A stretch of 64,000 nt of DNA, taken from NCBI GenBank assembly GCA_965217615.1, contig CBDCIT010000007.1, positions 41,322-105,321 of the forward strand. The letters are read 5' to 3'. Both the position numbers and the translations under genes were made by a program. Positions 35,287 to 44,303 of the stretch are shown here, piece by piece (position 1 is the first letter of the stretch; every line of letters begins with the position of its first letter). The notes below the pieces were generated by a model. The model saw only the letters and a program-made list of their open reading frames with translations, made no database searches and was not told the DNA's origin. Source of the DNA: CAVOAK01 sp965217615. Its GTDB lineage: Bacteria > Pseudomonadota > Alphaproteobacteria > UBA8366 > CAVOAK01.

Positions 35287-36396
35287 ATGACCGACGCCGC
35301 TCAGACTTATCAACCGGGCCAACATCCGGACTTGCCGCCGCCAGCGAGCGCCGTGGGCGTCATTGGCTGGCTCTATAAAAACCTATTCTCGAGCTGGCTG
35401 AACGCGATCCTGACGATTAGCGGACTGTATTTTCTAGTCGTATTCATTCCACCGCTCTTTCAGTGGCTGTTCTTTGATGCCGACTGGGTCGGCGAGACAC
35501 GTGAGGTCTGTTCGCGGGAGGGTGCGTGCTGGGTTTATATCGGAGTCTGGTTCAAGCAGTTGATGTATGGGCGATATCCCAATACCGAGCTCTGGCGCAT
35601 CAACTCAGCTTACGTCCTGCTTGTTCTTGCAATGATTCCGCTCTTTATTCCGGGGTTTCGCTGGAAGCAATGGGTTGGCGTGTTCCTCTTCGTCGGCTAT
35701 CCCATCATTGCGTTCTACCTGTTTGTCGGCGGCTCTTTCGGGCTGGCGCATGTTGAATCGCCACTCTGGGGCGGGTTATTCCTGACCCTCGTTATCGCCA
35801 TCGTCGGCATCGTCGCTTCGCTGCCGATCGGTATCGTGCTGGCGCTCGGTCGCCGTTCCTCAATGCCAATTGTCAGGGCGCTTTGCGTCGGATTTATCGA
35901 GCTGTGGCGCGGCGTACCACTGATCACCGTGCTGTTTATGGCCTCCGTGATGTTTCCGTTGTTCATGCCGGAGGGCGTGAACTTCGACAAGTTGATGCGT
36001 GCGCTGATCGCGGTGATGCTGTTCTCCGCGGCCTACATGGCCGAAGTCGTGCGCGGGGGCCTGCAGGCAATCCCTAGAGGCCAGTACGAGGGCGCCCAGG
36101 CGCTTGGACTGTCCTTCTGGAAGATGATGGGCCTGATCATTTTGCCGCAAGCACTCAAGTTGGTGATCCCGGGTATCGTCAATACATTCATTGGCCTGTT
36201 CAAGGACACGACGCTCGTGTTGATCATTGGTCTGTTCGATCTTCTGGGGATGGCGCAGCTCGCCGGTACAAATCCAGATTGGCTTGGGTTCGCCGTCGAG
36301 GGGTATGTGTTCGTGGCGGCCGTTTTCTGGATATTCTGTTTCAGCATGTCGCGCTACAGCCAGCACTTGGAGAAGAAACTTCATACGGGACACTAG
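35287..36396 (+). CDS. aapM: General L-amino-acid ABC transporter permease
   Basis: The 369-residue permease has the AapM layout: an N-terminal GWLYKNLFSSWLNAILTI, a periplasmic loop with CSREGACWVY, and the EAA-loop GAQALGLSFWKMMGLIILPQALKLVIPGI. TPA-like amino-acid permease helices fill the rest. It starts three bases after the aapQ stop and is followed by aapP after 50 bases. Confidence 0.95.
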   Translation: MTDAAQTYQPGQHPDLPPPASAVGVIGWLYKNLFSSWLNAILTISGLYFLVVFIPPLFQWLFFDADWVGETREVCSREGACWVYIGVWFKQLMYGRYPNTELWRINSAYVLLVLAMIPLFIPGFRWKQWVGVFLFVGYPIIAFYLFVGGSFGLAHVESPLWGGLFLTLVIAIVGIVASLPIGIVLALGRRSSMPIVRALCVGFIELWRGVPLITVLFMASVMFPLFMPEGVNFDKLMRALIAVMLFSAAYMAEVVRGGLQAIPRGQYEGAQALGLSFWKMMGLIILPQALKLVIPGIVNTFIGLFKDTTLVLIIGLFDLLGMAQLAGTNPDWLGFAVEGYVFVAAVFWIFCFSMSRYSQHLEKKLHTGH

Positions 36397-36446
36397 TGGT
36401 GGCGCCACCTCGGAGTGCGTCCGGCACCGACCAAAAGGGAACTATC

Positions 36447-37229
36447 ATGTCCGAGCAGGAAACGGTGATATCGAAGGAATTAACCGTTGGCGACGACGTC
36501 ATGATCCAGATGATCAACGTCCACAAATGGTACGGACAATTCCACGTGCTCAAGGATATCAATCTTGCGGTCTACAAGGGCGAGCGCATTGTCGTGTGCG
36601 GTCCCTCCGGTTCTGGCAAGTCGACGATGATCCGCTGCGTCAACCGCTTGGAAGAACACCAGCTCGGCCAGATCATGGTTGCGGGCGTCGAACTTTCGAA
36701 TGATCTCAAGAAGATTGATGAAATCCGCCGCGAAGTGGGCATGGTCTTCCAGCACTTCAACCTGTTCCCCCATCTCACGGTGCTGGAAAACCTCGCCCTG
36801 GCGCCGATATGGGTGCGCCACATGCCGCGGGCGGAGGCCGAGGAACTAAGCATGCAGTACCTCGAGCGCGTCAAGATTCCGGAGCAGGCGGACAAGTATC
36901 CGGGGCAGCTCTCCGGCGGACAACAGCAGCGCGTCGCCATCGCGCGATCGCTGTGCATGAATCCGCAAGTGATGCTCTTCGACGAGCCGACGTCTGCGCT
37001 CGATCCCGAGATGATCAAGGAAGTGCTCGACGTCATGATCGAACTTGCCGAAACCGGCATGACGATGATTGTCATCTCCCATGAGATGGGATTTGCCAAG
37101 ACCGTGGCGAACCGCGTCATTTTCATGGATGTCGGCGAAATCATCGAGCAGAACGAGCCGGAAGAATTCTTCAATAATCCACAATCCGACCGCACCAAGC
37201 TGTTCCTCAGTCAGATTCTTTCGCACTAA
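36447..37229 (+). CDS. aapP: General L-amino-acid ABC transporter ATP-binding protein
   Basis: The 260-residue ATPase shows Walker A CGPSGSGKST, the Q-loop VFQHFNLFPH, the signature LSGGQQQRVAIARSL, Walker B VMLFDEPTSALDPE and the switch His in ISHEMGFA. The start ATG 36447 (MSEQETVISKE) follows AAAAGGGA. It powers uptake by the AapQM permease. Confidence 0.96.
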   Translation: MSEQETVISKELTVGDDVMIQMINVHKWYGQFHVLKDINLAVYKGERIVVCGPSGSGKSTMIRCVNRLEEHQLGQIMVAGVELSNDLKKIDEIRREVGMVFQHFNLFPHLTVLENLALAPIWVRHMPRAEAEELSMQYLERVKIPEQADKYPGQLSGGQQQRVAIARSLCMNPQVMLFDEPTSALDPEMIKEVLDVMIELAETGMTMIVISHEMGFAKTVANRVIFMDVGEIIEQNEPEEFFNNPQSDRTKLFLSQILSH

Positions 37230-37237
37230 CAGACACC

Positions 37238-37260
37238 GCGGCCGGTTCCGACGAGGCCGC
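37238..37260 (+). terminator. Possible hairpin after aapP
   Basis: GCGGCC (37238-37243) and GGCCGC (37255-37260) can form a six-pair stem with an 11-base loop nine bases after the aapP stop. There is no clear U tract after it, so the role as a terminator is uncertain. Confidence 0.35.
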
Positions 37261-37463
37261 AACCTTCCGGCGGTATCGCAGGTGCGTTAGCGCCGCAAAT
37301 CGATGCAGTAGAACGACGATATAATTGCCGGCCGGTAATGCTGGATGTTAAACCGAACCGTTGCACCGCACTGGCTGAAGTCTAAGCGTCACGCGACAGC
37401 CAACATGAGTGGCAGAATCTACCTGAGGGTCCGAATCTAGGACCGGTCGAGGAACGCTAACAA

Positions 37464-38465
37464 ATGAATGTTTGTGTGTTTGGCGCCGGCGCAGTTGGCG
37501 GCGTAGTCGCGGCCAATATGGCCCGCGTTGGGATTGACATAACCCTGATCGCCCGCGGCGCCACATTGAAGGCCGTGCGTGAAAAAGGTCTCATCTTGCG
37601 GCGCGGGAACGAGGAGATGCTGGCCCAGCCTAACGTGACCGACGACACGAAGAAGGCAGGGGTACAGGATATCGTTATCACGACGCTCAAGGTGCCCACG
37701 GTTCGCGGCGCGCTTGATTCGATACAGCCCTTGATGGGCCCAGAGACGGTCGTGATTCCCGCCCACAACGGTATTCCTTGGTGGTACTTCTATAAACTTC
37801 CCGGCGACTGGCCGAAGCGGCACTTGGACAGCGTGGATCCTGGAGGACACATCTGGAAAGGCCTCGGTCCAGAGCGGGTGCTCGGCACCGTCGCCGGCAT
37901 GGGAGCGGCGGTCGTGGAGCCGGGCATTATCCTACAAGGTGGAGCTCCGGACGGGCCGGCGGGAGTGTTCCCCATTGGCGAACCCGATGGCTCTAAAAGC
38001 GAGCGAGCGCATCGAGTTTCGGAAGTCTTCGCGTCGGCAGGATTTACATCGGAGATTAGTACCGAGATTCGCACCGAGGTCTGGCTCAAGATCTTGACCA
38101 ACATCGGTGCAAATCCCATCAGCCTCCTGACATTGGGGACAATGGCCGACATGTTGGGCGACGACCGCATCGCCGATCTGAATTTGAGAATGTTGCGCGA
38201 GTGCTATGCGCTCACAAAAACGCTGGGTATCAACCTCCCCAGCACACCGGAGGAGAGAATCGAACTGTTCAAGTCGCGGTACGGACCGTCCAAGCCGTCC
38301 ACGTTGCAGGATTTAGAAAAGGTCAAACCAGTCGAAGTCGATGCAATCGTCGGCGCAGTATCAGAAATCGGCCGAATGGTCGGCGCAGAAACACCACTCA
38401 TCGATGCGGTGTATGCGCTGTCCCGGCTGCGGGCGATAACTGCGGGGTGCTACACTGAGCCGTGA
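37464..38465 (+). CDS. Ketopantoate reductase family protein, paralogue 1
   Basis: The 333-residue protein belongs to the ApbA/PanE family of NADPH-dependent reductases. The Rossmann motif MNVCVFGAGAVGGVVAANMA stands at the start, followed by IARGATLKAVREKGL. The middle has the family's NG(I) substrate region (PAHNGIPWWYF), and the C-terminal helical domain has ILTNIGANPISLLT, including the usual Lys and Asn. True PanE makes pantoate, but three such genes in tandem beside a transport operon suggest reduction of other 2-oxo acids. Start ATG 37464. Confidence 0.88.
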   Translation: MNVCVFGAGAVGGVVAANMARVGIDITLIARGATLKAVREKGLILRRGNEEMLAQPNVTDDTKKAGVQDIVITTLKVPTVRGALDSIQPLMGPETVVIPAHNGIPWWYFYKLPGDWPKRHLDSVDPGGHIWKGLGPERVLGTVAGMGAAVVEPGIILQGGAPDGPAGVFPIGEPDGSKSERAHRVSEVFASAGFTSEISTEIRTEVWLKILTNIGANPISLLTLGTMADMLGDDRIADLNLRMLRECYALTKTLGINLPSTPEERIELFKSRYGPSKPSTLQDLEKVKPVEVDAIVGAVSEIGRMVGAETPLIDAVYALSRLRAITAGCYTEP

Positions 38466-38559
38466 CGCGGTAAGAAAAGAAGGCGACGCGAAAAAAACGA
38501 TTGGAACAAAAAAGGTGCCGGTACCTCCGGTTTCTCGGCACGCGAGGGGAAGATAGTCG

Positions 38560-39555
38560 ATGAAAATATGTGTGTTTGGCGCTGGGGCGGTCGGCGGCGC
38601 CGTTGCTGCCTATATGTCTCATGCCGGGCTTGACGTAACACTGTTCGCCCGCGGCGCAACCCTGGCAGCCGTGCGTGACAAAGGTCTGATATTGCGTCGG
38701 ACAGACGATGAGATCGTTACCCAGCCGAGTGTGACAGACGACCCGGCCGAAGCCGGCGTCCAAGATGTCGTCATCACGACGCTCAAGTCACCGGCGATCC
38801 GAGGCGCGCTCGACTCGATGCGTCCCTTGATCGGTCCCGACACAGTCGTGGTCCCGGCTCAAAATGGCATTCCCTGGTGGTATTTTCATGCACTGCCCGG
38901 CAACTGGAAAAAACAGCATCTCGATGCCGTTGACCCGGGAGGGCACGTGTGGAAAGGGCTCGGACCAGAGCACGTTGTCGGCTGCGTCGTCGGAATTGGC
39001 GCTTCGGTACCCGAGCCAGGTGTCGTTTCTCATCGAAGCCACCGCGGTAGGCAAGGCCGTTTTCCCGTCGGCGAACCTGATGGCAGCGAAAGCGATCGGG
39101 TTCATCGCGTCGCAGAAGCATTTCAGACGGCGGGGTTTGAATCGGAGGTCAGTACCGAGATTCGCAACAACCTTTGGCACAAACTACTGGGCAATGTCGG
39201 CGCAAATCCTATCAGCGTCCTGACGGTTGGGACAATGGCCGAAATGCATAACGATGATCTTGTTGCCGATCTGATGATCGACATAATGCATGAGTGTTAC
39301 GCGGTCTCCGCGAAACTGGGCGTAGCAATCCCCGGCACGCCGGAGGAACGGATCGAGATCCTCAAGGGGCCGAGTCCATTCCGGACGTCCTCGTTGCAGG
39401 ATCTGGACAAGGGCAGCCCGATGGAAGTCGATGGGATAGTCGGCGCCGTATCTGAAATGGGCAGGATGGTGGGTGTGAAGACCCCTCTGGTCGATGCCAT
39501 ATACGCGCTGACCCGATTGCGGGCGGAACTGGCCGGCTGCTACCGGGCACCCTAA
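38560..39555 (+). CDS. Ketopantoate reductase family protein, paralogue 2
   Basis: The 331-residue protein is a close relative of paralogue 1 with the same layout: MKICVFGAGAVGGAVAAYMS at the start, FARGATLAAVRDKGLILR, PAQNGIPWWYF and LLGNVGANPISVLTVGTM. It lies 94 bases downstream of paralogue 1, same strand, and 103 bases upstream of the broken third paralogue. The array arose by tandem duplication and divergence. Confidence 0.88.
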   Translation: MKICVFGAGAVGGAVAAYMSHAGLDVTLFARGATLAAVRDKGLILRRTDDEIVTQPSVTDDPAEAGVQDVVITTLKSPAIRGALDSMRPLIGPDTVVVPAQNGIPWWYFHALPGNWKKQHLDAVDPGGHVWKGLGPEHVVGCVVGIGASVPEPGVVSHRSHRGRQGRFPVGEPDGSESDRVHRVAEAFQTAGFESEVSTEIRNNLWHKLLGNVGANPISVLTVGTMAEMHNDDLVADLMIDIMHECYAVSAKLGVAIPGTPEERIEILKGPSPFRTSSLQDLDKGSPMEVDGIVGAVSEMGRMVGVKTPLVDAIYALTRLRAELAGCYRAP

Positions 39556-39871
39556 CGCCAACATTATAAGCAATACCAAACAGCTTGAACCAGGCAGCGC
39601 AAACAAGCGGGTTGGGTCGATGCTCCCGGTTTCTGGCCGAGCGGAAGGACACTAGTCGATGAAGATCTGTGTGTTCGGCGCGGGAGCAACTGGCAGTGTG
39701 GTTGCCACCCATATCAGCCCGTTGATTAAGTGGCTTTTTCCGGCTCTCACCCCCAGATGAAGAATGCGGCGGCGAAAGCCGACTGGCCGCTTTGCGAAAC
39801 CCCCCGTGCCACCAGCATGGCCCCGGTGGGCGTGAGCAGAACGAAAATACCGCCATATCCGCCCGCCACGG

Positions 39872-41265
39872 GGTTGTGTCTCGAAAGTGGTGGAAATTGG
39901 TTTTGGCGCCTCTCCGAGCGGGCTGAGTTTTGCGGCGGTCAGGCCGCGCGGTCAAGGGTTTCGTCGGCGATTAGCTGATCGAGGGTTTCCCATCCATCGA
40001 CTTTGCGCATCTGGATTTGGCCGGAAGCGAGGAGCGCCCAGAGGAGCATCGGCACTGTTTCGGGACACGGCAGCACGGTCTGTGTTTTGATCCGGCGCTT
40101 GAACTCCTCGTTGAGACGCTCAATGGCGTTGGTCGTTCGGGCTGATTTCCATTGGCTCTTGGACAGGCGCGTGAAGGTAAAGAGCTTGTCGCCCGCTTCT
40201 GCGAGGCTGTCCGCGACGGCCCTGCATTTCAGCCGCCACTTGCGGACAAACGCCTTGCGGCGGGTTTCCACCTCGGAGGCAGTGTCGGCATAGATCATAT
40301 CGCGGTAATCTTCGCTCAGCTCGTCATGCATGTGTTTGGGAGCATGACCCAGAAGGTTGCGGTGCTTGTGCACGGTGCAGCGTTGAACGGGAAGGTCATC
40401 GCCCCAAAGCGCCGACAGAGCCGCCTCCAGTCCCGGCGCGCCATCGACGATGACAAACCCGGGCCGTTTCAGTCCACGCGCATCAAGGTCGTCGAGGAAC
40501 TGGCGCCACGCCGCCTGGCTTTCTCCGCCCATATTCCCGATCGAAAGCAAGACCTTCTGGCCATCCCGGCGCACCCCTATAGCCGCGAGAACCGAGATGT
40601 TGGTGGCCTTGCGATCCAGTCGGGTCTTGATCACAGTGCCGTCAAGGATCAGCCGAACGATATCCTCATCCGCGAGGCCACGGCTGCACCAGGCGTCCCA
40701 ATCGACCTTCACCTTGCGCCACGCCCGGCTCACAACGTCCTTGCTCACAGCACCCCGGAAGAGCCCGAACAGCGCGCGTTTCACCCGCCGCGTGTTGGTT
40801 CCGGACAGATACACCGAAGCGATCAGCGCCTCGGCCTTTCTGGTCAGCCGCTGGTAGCGCGGCAGCGCCCGCGAACGCCATTCCGACGCCCGACCGTCTT
40901 CCTCAACGATCCGTGCACGCGGCACGCTCACCCTCTCGGTCCCGAATGTCCCCGTCAGTTGCCGCTCCCGGTGCCCGTTCCGATACCCTTGCCGAAGCGC
41001 GTCCTCTCGACCGTATCGGCAGCGCCCGAGAAACTGCGCAAGTTCCTCCTCAAAAACGGCCTCGATCGTGGATCTGATGTTCTCCCGCAGCCGGTCCTCG
41101 AGCGGATCATAGCCGGCGTCATTGGCCAGTAGCGAAAGCGCGGAAGTCTCGGTAGTGTTCTTCATGGCGTGATCTCCTTGGCGGTGCTAGCCGCCGGTTG
41201 GGTGGTTGTCTTGTCACCCGGAGATTACGCCATCCTCAAATTTCCACCACTTTCGAGACACAGCC
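39872..41265 (-). mobile_element. IS256-type insertion sequence, copy 2
   Basis: A full-length copy of 1394 bp with ends GGTTGTGTCTCG and CGAGACACAGCC. The flanks CGCCACGG (left) and TCGGCGAC (right) are not duplicates, and 353 bp of the IS5-like host lie missing between them. The element must have deleted DNA next to its left end after insertion, or arrived by recombination. Confidence 0.93.
39939..41165 (-). CDS. IS256-family (mutator-type) transposase, copy 2
   Basis: The 408-residue protein is an intact mutator-type transposase. MKNTTETSALSLLANDAGYD opens it, followed by the DNA-binding helical part (RYGREDALRQGYRNGHRERQ), the DDE core with LDGTVIKTRLDRKA and VIVDGAPGLEAALSALWG, the C/D(2)H-type RCTVHKHRNLLGHAP, and the C-terminal TTNAIERLNEEFKRRIKTQ with the catalytic Glu. 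It is identical to copy 3 over the regions compared. This copy is likely a source of transposase for the defective copy 1. Confidence 0.94.
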   Translation of the reverse strand: MKNTTETSALSLLANDAGYDPLEDRLRENIRSTIEAVFEEELAQFLGRCRYGREDALRQGYRNGHRERQLTGTFGTERVSVPRARIVEEDGRASEWRSRALPRYQRLTRKAEALIASVYLSGTNTRRVKRALFGLFRGAVSKDVVSRAWRKVKVDWDAWCSRGLADEDIVRLILDGTVIKTRLDRKATNISVLAAIGVRRDGQKVLLSIGNMGGESQAAWRQFLDDLDARGLKRPGFVIVDGAPGLEAALSALWGDDLPVQRCTVHKHRNLLGHAPKHMHDELSEDYRDMIYADTASEVETRRKAFVRKWRLKCRAVADSLAEAGDKLFTFTRLSKSQWKSARTTNAIERLNEEFKRRIKTQTVLPCPETVPMLLWALLASGQIQMRKVDGWETLDQLIADETLDRAA

Positions 41266-43266
41266 TCGGCGACGCATTCGGCCGGGTCCTCCGCCGTCGG
41301 TGCCGCATCCACCGCCCCGAGGTTTGCCTCGGCCTTCGCCAGGGTCTTGGAAAGCGTCGTGGTGTCGCCCTCATCGGCCGGGTGCAGCTCGGCCGCCACC
41401 ACCGCGCCGGTGTCCAGATCCACCGCGTGCTCGGGCTTGTAGGCCAGATGCGTCGTGCCGTCCTTCATCTTGGCGATCTTGGCCTCGGGGTCGCTCTTCG
41501 AAACCCAATCCGTGTTGGAAAGCTTCTTGCCCTTGCGCTTCCGCTCCAGACGCGCCAGATCCTCGGCCGTGGGTGTCTCGACGCCGCTTTCCCGGGCCAG
41601 GCGCTCCAGCATCTCCCGGTAGCCTTCGCCGTTGGTGCGCCGCACGATGTTCCGCAGCGCCGCGTTGGCCTCCATGGTCGAGGCATCGACGCCGATGCGC
41701 TCGCCCTTGATCAGCCCCGCCTCGGCGATCAGCACCAGAACCCAGTCGAAGACCGCCGCGTGGACTTCATGGGGCAGGCGCGTGCGGCTCCGTGACAGCC
41801 AGGAATGGTCCGGTACCCGATCACGGCTCCCCAGTCGCAGGAACGCCCGCAGCGAAAGCGAGTCCGAGCAGCGCCACTCCAGACCGCGCTCGCTGTCGAT
41901 GCCCTCGAAGTAGCCCACTAGGTGCATCCGGAAATAGCGCCCGGGCGGCACCGAGGGCGCGCCCATCCGGGCCGCGTAATAAGGCCGGCAGCTCGCCTCG
42001 GCAAAGGCGTCGAAGCCGCCCTCGATCAGCACCGACTGCAGGCGGTCATAAAACACATGACCCGGAGAGCGCGGCATCTCCGACCAGCTCACCATCAGAT
42101 CCCCCTGACCAGCCTTCTGCCGTCCCATCGCCATCGGCAACCCCCCCTGCAAATCAGGGAACCAGAGAATCAGACGGCGCCGACTTAATCAACGGGATGA
42201 TATGGTTCGCGCGGGGCTTGACGTTACGCTGATCGCCCGCGGCGCAACCTTGGCCGCGGTGCGCGACAACGGACTGATTGTGCGCCGCGAGGATGAGGAG
42301 TTCGTCGCCAAGCCGAAGGTGACCGACGACACGGTTAAGGCTGGTGTGCAGGATATCTTCATAACGACGCTCAAGGTTCCCGCGTTCCGCGGCGCGCTGA
42401 CGGCGATGCAACCCCTGATCGGCCCGGAGACCGTCGTGATCCCTGCCCACAACGGCATTCCCTGGTGGCACTTTTACGGGCTCAAGGGCGGCTGGCCGAA
42501 ACAGCACCTCGACAGCGTCGATCCTGGCGGTCACGTCTGGAATGGGCTCGGACCAGAGCGCGCGCTTGGTACCGTCGTCGGCATGGAGGCTTCGGTCCAG
42601 GAGCCTGGGATTATCTTGCAGAATGGCCGCGCCGGAAGCCGCAAGGGTCGGTTCCCAATTGGCGAACCAAACGGGAGCGAAAGCGAGCGGGCACATCGAA
42701 TATCGGAGGTTTTTCAGGCGGCGGGATTCGAATCGGAAGTCAGCACCGAGATTCGGTCCCACGTCTGGCAAAAGCTTTTGGGTAATGTTGGCGCGAATCC
42801 CATCAGCCTCCTGACACAAGGTACAATGGGCGAGATATTTGGCAACGATGGGGTCGCCGAGCTGATCACGTCAATGATGCGCGAGTGCTATATGGTCGCC
42901 GAGAAGCTCGGCATCACGGTAACCGGCTCGCCGGAGGAGAGAGTCGAGGGTTACAGGCAACGCTCAGGCGCATTTCGGACATCTACGCTGCAGGATTTAG
43001 ACAGGGGCCGGCCCGTAGAGATCGACGCGATCATCGGCGCAGTATCGGAGATCGGACGGATGGTGGGCGTGAATACGCCGTTCGTCGACGCTGTGTACAA
43101 CTTGGTCCTTGCGCGCGCGCAAACTGCGGGCTGTTACGTAGCGCCCTAATATTGACACTTTAGATACGTAGAGAACGGCGCGTAACCGAGCCTCGCGCGT
43201 TGACGACATGTATCGCCGGGCGTAGAGCATGGTCACGTCATCAGCATCCCGGTCGAGCGTCCAGAA

Positions 43267-44268
43267 ATGTGTATCCTCAGCAAGATCATCGTCCTATCGG
43301 TCTTCGGCGTGATCTTGGCGCACACCGCCTCTGCACAAGAAACCACATTCTTTAGAATTGGCACCGGACCGACGGCGGACACCTTATATGCAGTCGGTAC
43401 GGCGATTGCGGCCGGTATAAGTAATCCGTCAGGCAGCCGACCGTGCAACAAAGGCGGAAGTTGCGGCGTTGCGGGCCTTATCGCGACCGCGCAATCCACC
43501 GGTGGTGCGTTGGCAAATGTAGAGTTGATACGCCGCGGCGAAGTCGATTCGGCGCTCGTTCAAGCCGATGTCGTTCATTGGTCACATTACGGCTCGGGTC
43601 CCTATCTTACGAAGAAGCCGATTCGTGACCTGCGGGTCGTTGCCAACCTATTTCGTGTAACCGTCCATGTCGTCGTTCGTGCCGACTCGCCAATCCGCAC
43701 AATCTATCAACTCTCGGGCAAACGGGTCTCGTTGGGGCCGGAAGGCTCGGGCACGCGGGAAAACTCTCGTGACGTTCTTGGCGTCTATGGGATCAGCGAG
43801 GGCGATATCCAAGTTCAACAGCTAAAGCCTGGACCGGCGGCCGATGCGTTGAGGGCGGGCGAAATCGATGCATTCGTTGCTGTCGGCGCGGAACCTATCG
43901 CGGCGATCGCCGATTTGGCGCAACAGATACCTTTGCGCCTTCTCGCGGTCGCCGGGCCGCCCGGCGAAATCCTGCTCGGAACAAGGCCCTTCTTTGCGGC
44001 GGCGAGGATTACCAATGGCACCTACGAGAATGTCATTGGCGTTCCCACCGTAAGCCTGGCCGAACAGTGGATCGTCTCGGCCCAAGTCCCGTCGGCACTT
44101 GTCAAGGACCTTACGCGCGCGCTGTGGCATGAAAACACGCGGCGCCTGTTGGCAAACGCCCATCCCAACGGCAGATTTGAAGCGCTGGCGAACGCCACGC
44201 GCAACATAACCGTACCGCTTCACCCTGGTGCCGAAGCGTATTATGACGAGCTGAAGGCCAAGGAATAG
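43267..44268 (+). CDS. TAXI-family TRAP transporter solute receptor
   Basis: The 333-residue protein has a signal peptide (SKIIVLSVFGVILAHTASA) and the TAXI pattern. TFFRIGTGPTADTLYAVGTAIAAGIS stands near the N-terminus, then STGGALANVELIRRGEVDSALVQADVV and VSLGPEGSGTRENSRDVL. It would capture a ligand in the periplasm; for TAXI proteins this is often glutamate or another organic acid. No TRAP membrane subunit gene is nearby. Start ATG 43267. Confidence 0.85.
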   Translation: MCILSKIIVLSVFGVILAHTASAQETTFFRIGTGPTADTLYAVGTAIAAGISNPSGSRPCNKGGSCGVAGLIATAQSTGGALANVELIRRGEVDSALVQADVVHWSHYGSGPYLTKKPIRDLRVVANLFRVTVHVVVRADSPIRTIYQLSGKRVSLGPEGSGTRENSRDVLGVYGISEGDIQVQQLKPGPAADALRAGEIDAFVAVGAEPIAAIADLAQQIPLRLLAVAGPPGEILLGTRPFFAAARITNGTYENVIGVPTVSLAEQWIVSAQVPSALVKDLTRALWHENTRRLLANAHPNGRFEALANATRNITVPLHPGAEAYYDELKAKE

Positions 44269-44303
44269 GGAACGCGCAAACGCTGGCGCTCCAGCGGCCC
44301 GAA

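Larger units (their letters stand above)
39747..42134 (-). pseudogene. IS5-like transposase of copy D, interrupted and deleted
   Basis: The 5' part reads MAMGRQKAGQGDLM through ADEGDTTTLSKTLAKAEANLG to AECVAE, then runs into IS256 copy 2. The segment with the second catalytic Asp (ADKGYHS) and the catalytic Glu (AEIVERCF) is missing. Only the last residues of the gene remain on the other side of the nested element. The protein cannot be active. Confidence 0.9.
39715..42199 (-). mobile_element. IS5-like insertion sequence, copy D, carrying a nested IS256 element
   Basis: The outer ends are CAGCCCGTTGATTAAG at 39715 and the matching repeat ending at 42199 (one base change, CGGGATG for CGGGCTG). 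The flanking duplication ATAT (39711-39714, 42200-42203) is intact. Internally IS256 copy 2 replaces 353 bp of the element, counted against copy A positions 1393-1745. What remains is a 157-bp 3' end (39715-39871) and a 934-bp 5' part (41266-42199). Confidence 0.93.
39659..43149 (+). pseudogene. Ketopantoate reductase family gene, paralogue 3, split by nested insertion elements
   Basis: The 5' part (39659-39714) encodes MKICVFGAGATGSVVATHM. The rest begins at about 42202 and runs to 43149 (MVRAGLDVTLIARG to AQTAGCYVAP). Removing IS5-like copy D and one ATAT duplication rejoins the two parts exactly in frame to a protein of the same length as paralogues 1 and 2. The 3' part has its own ATG at 42202, but without the glycine-rich nucleotide-binding loop it could not bind NADPH. 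Confidence 0.92.
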
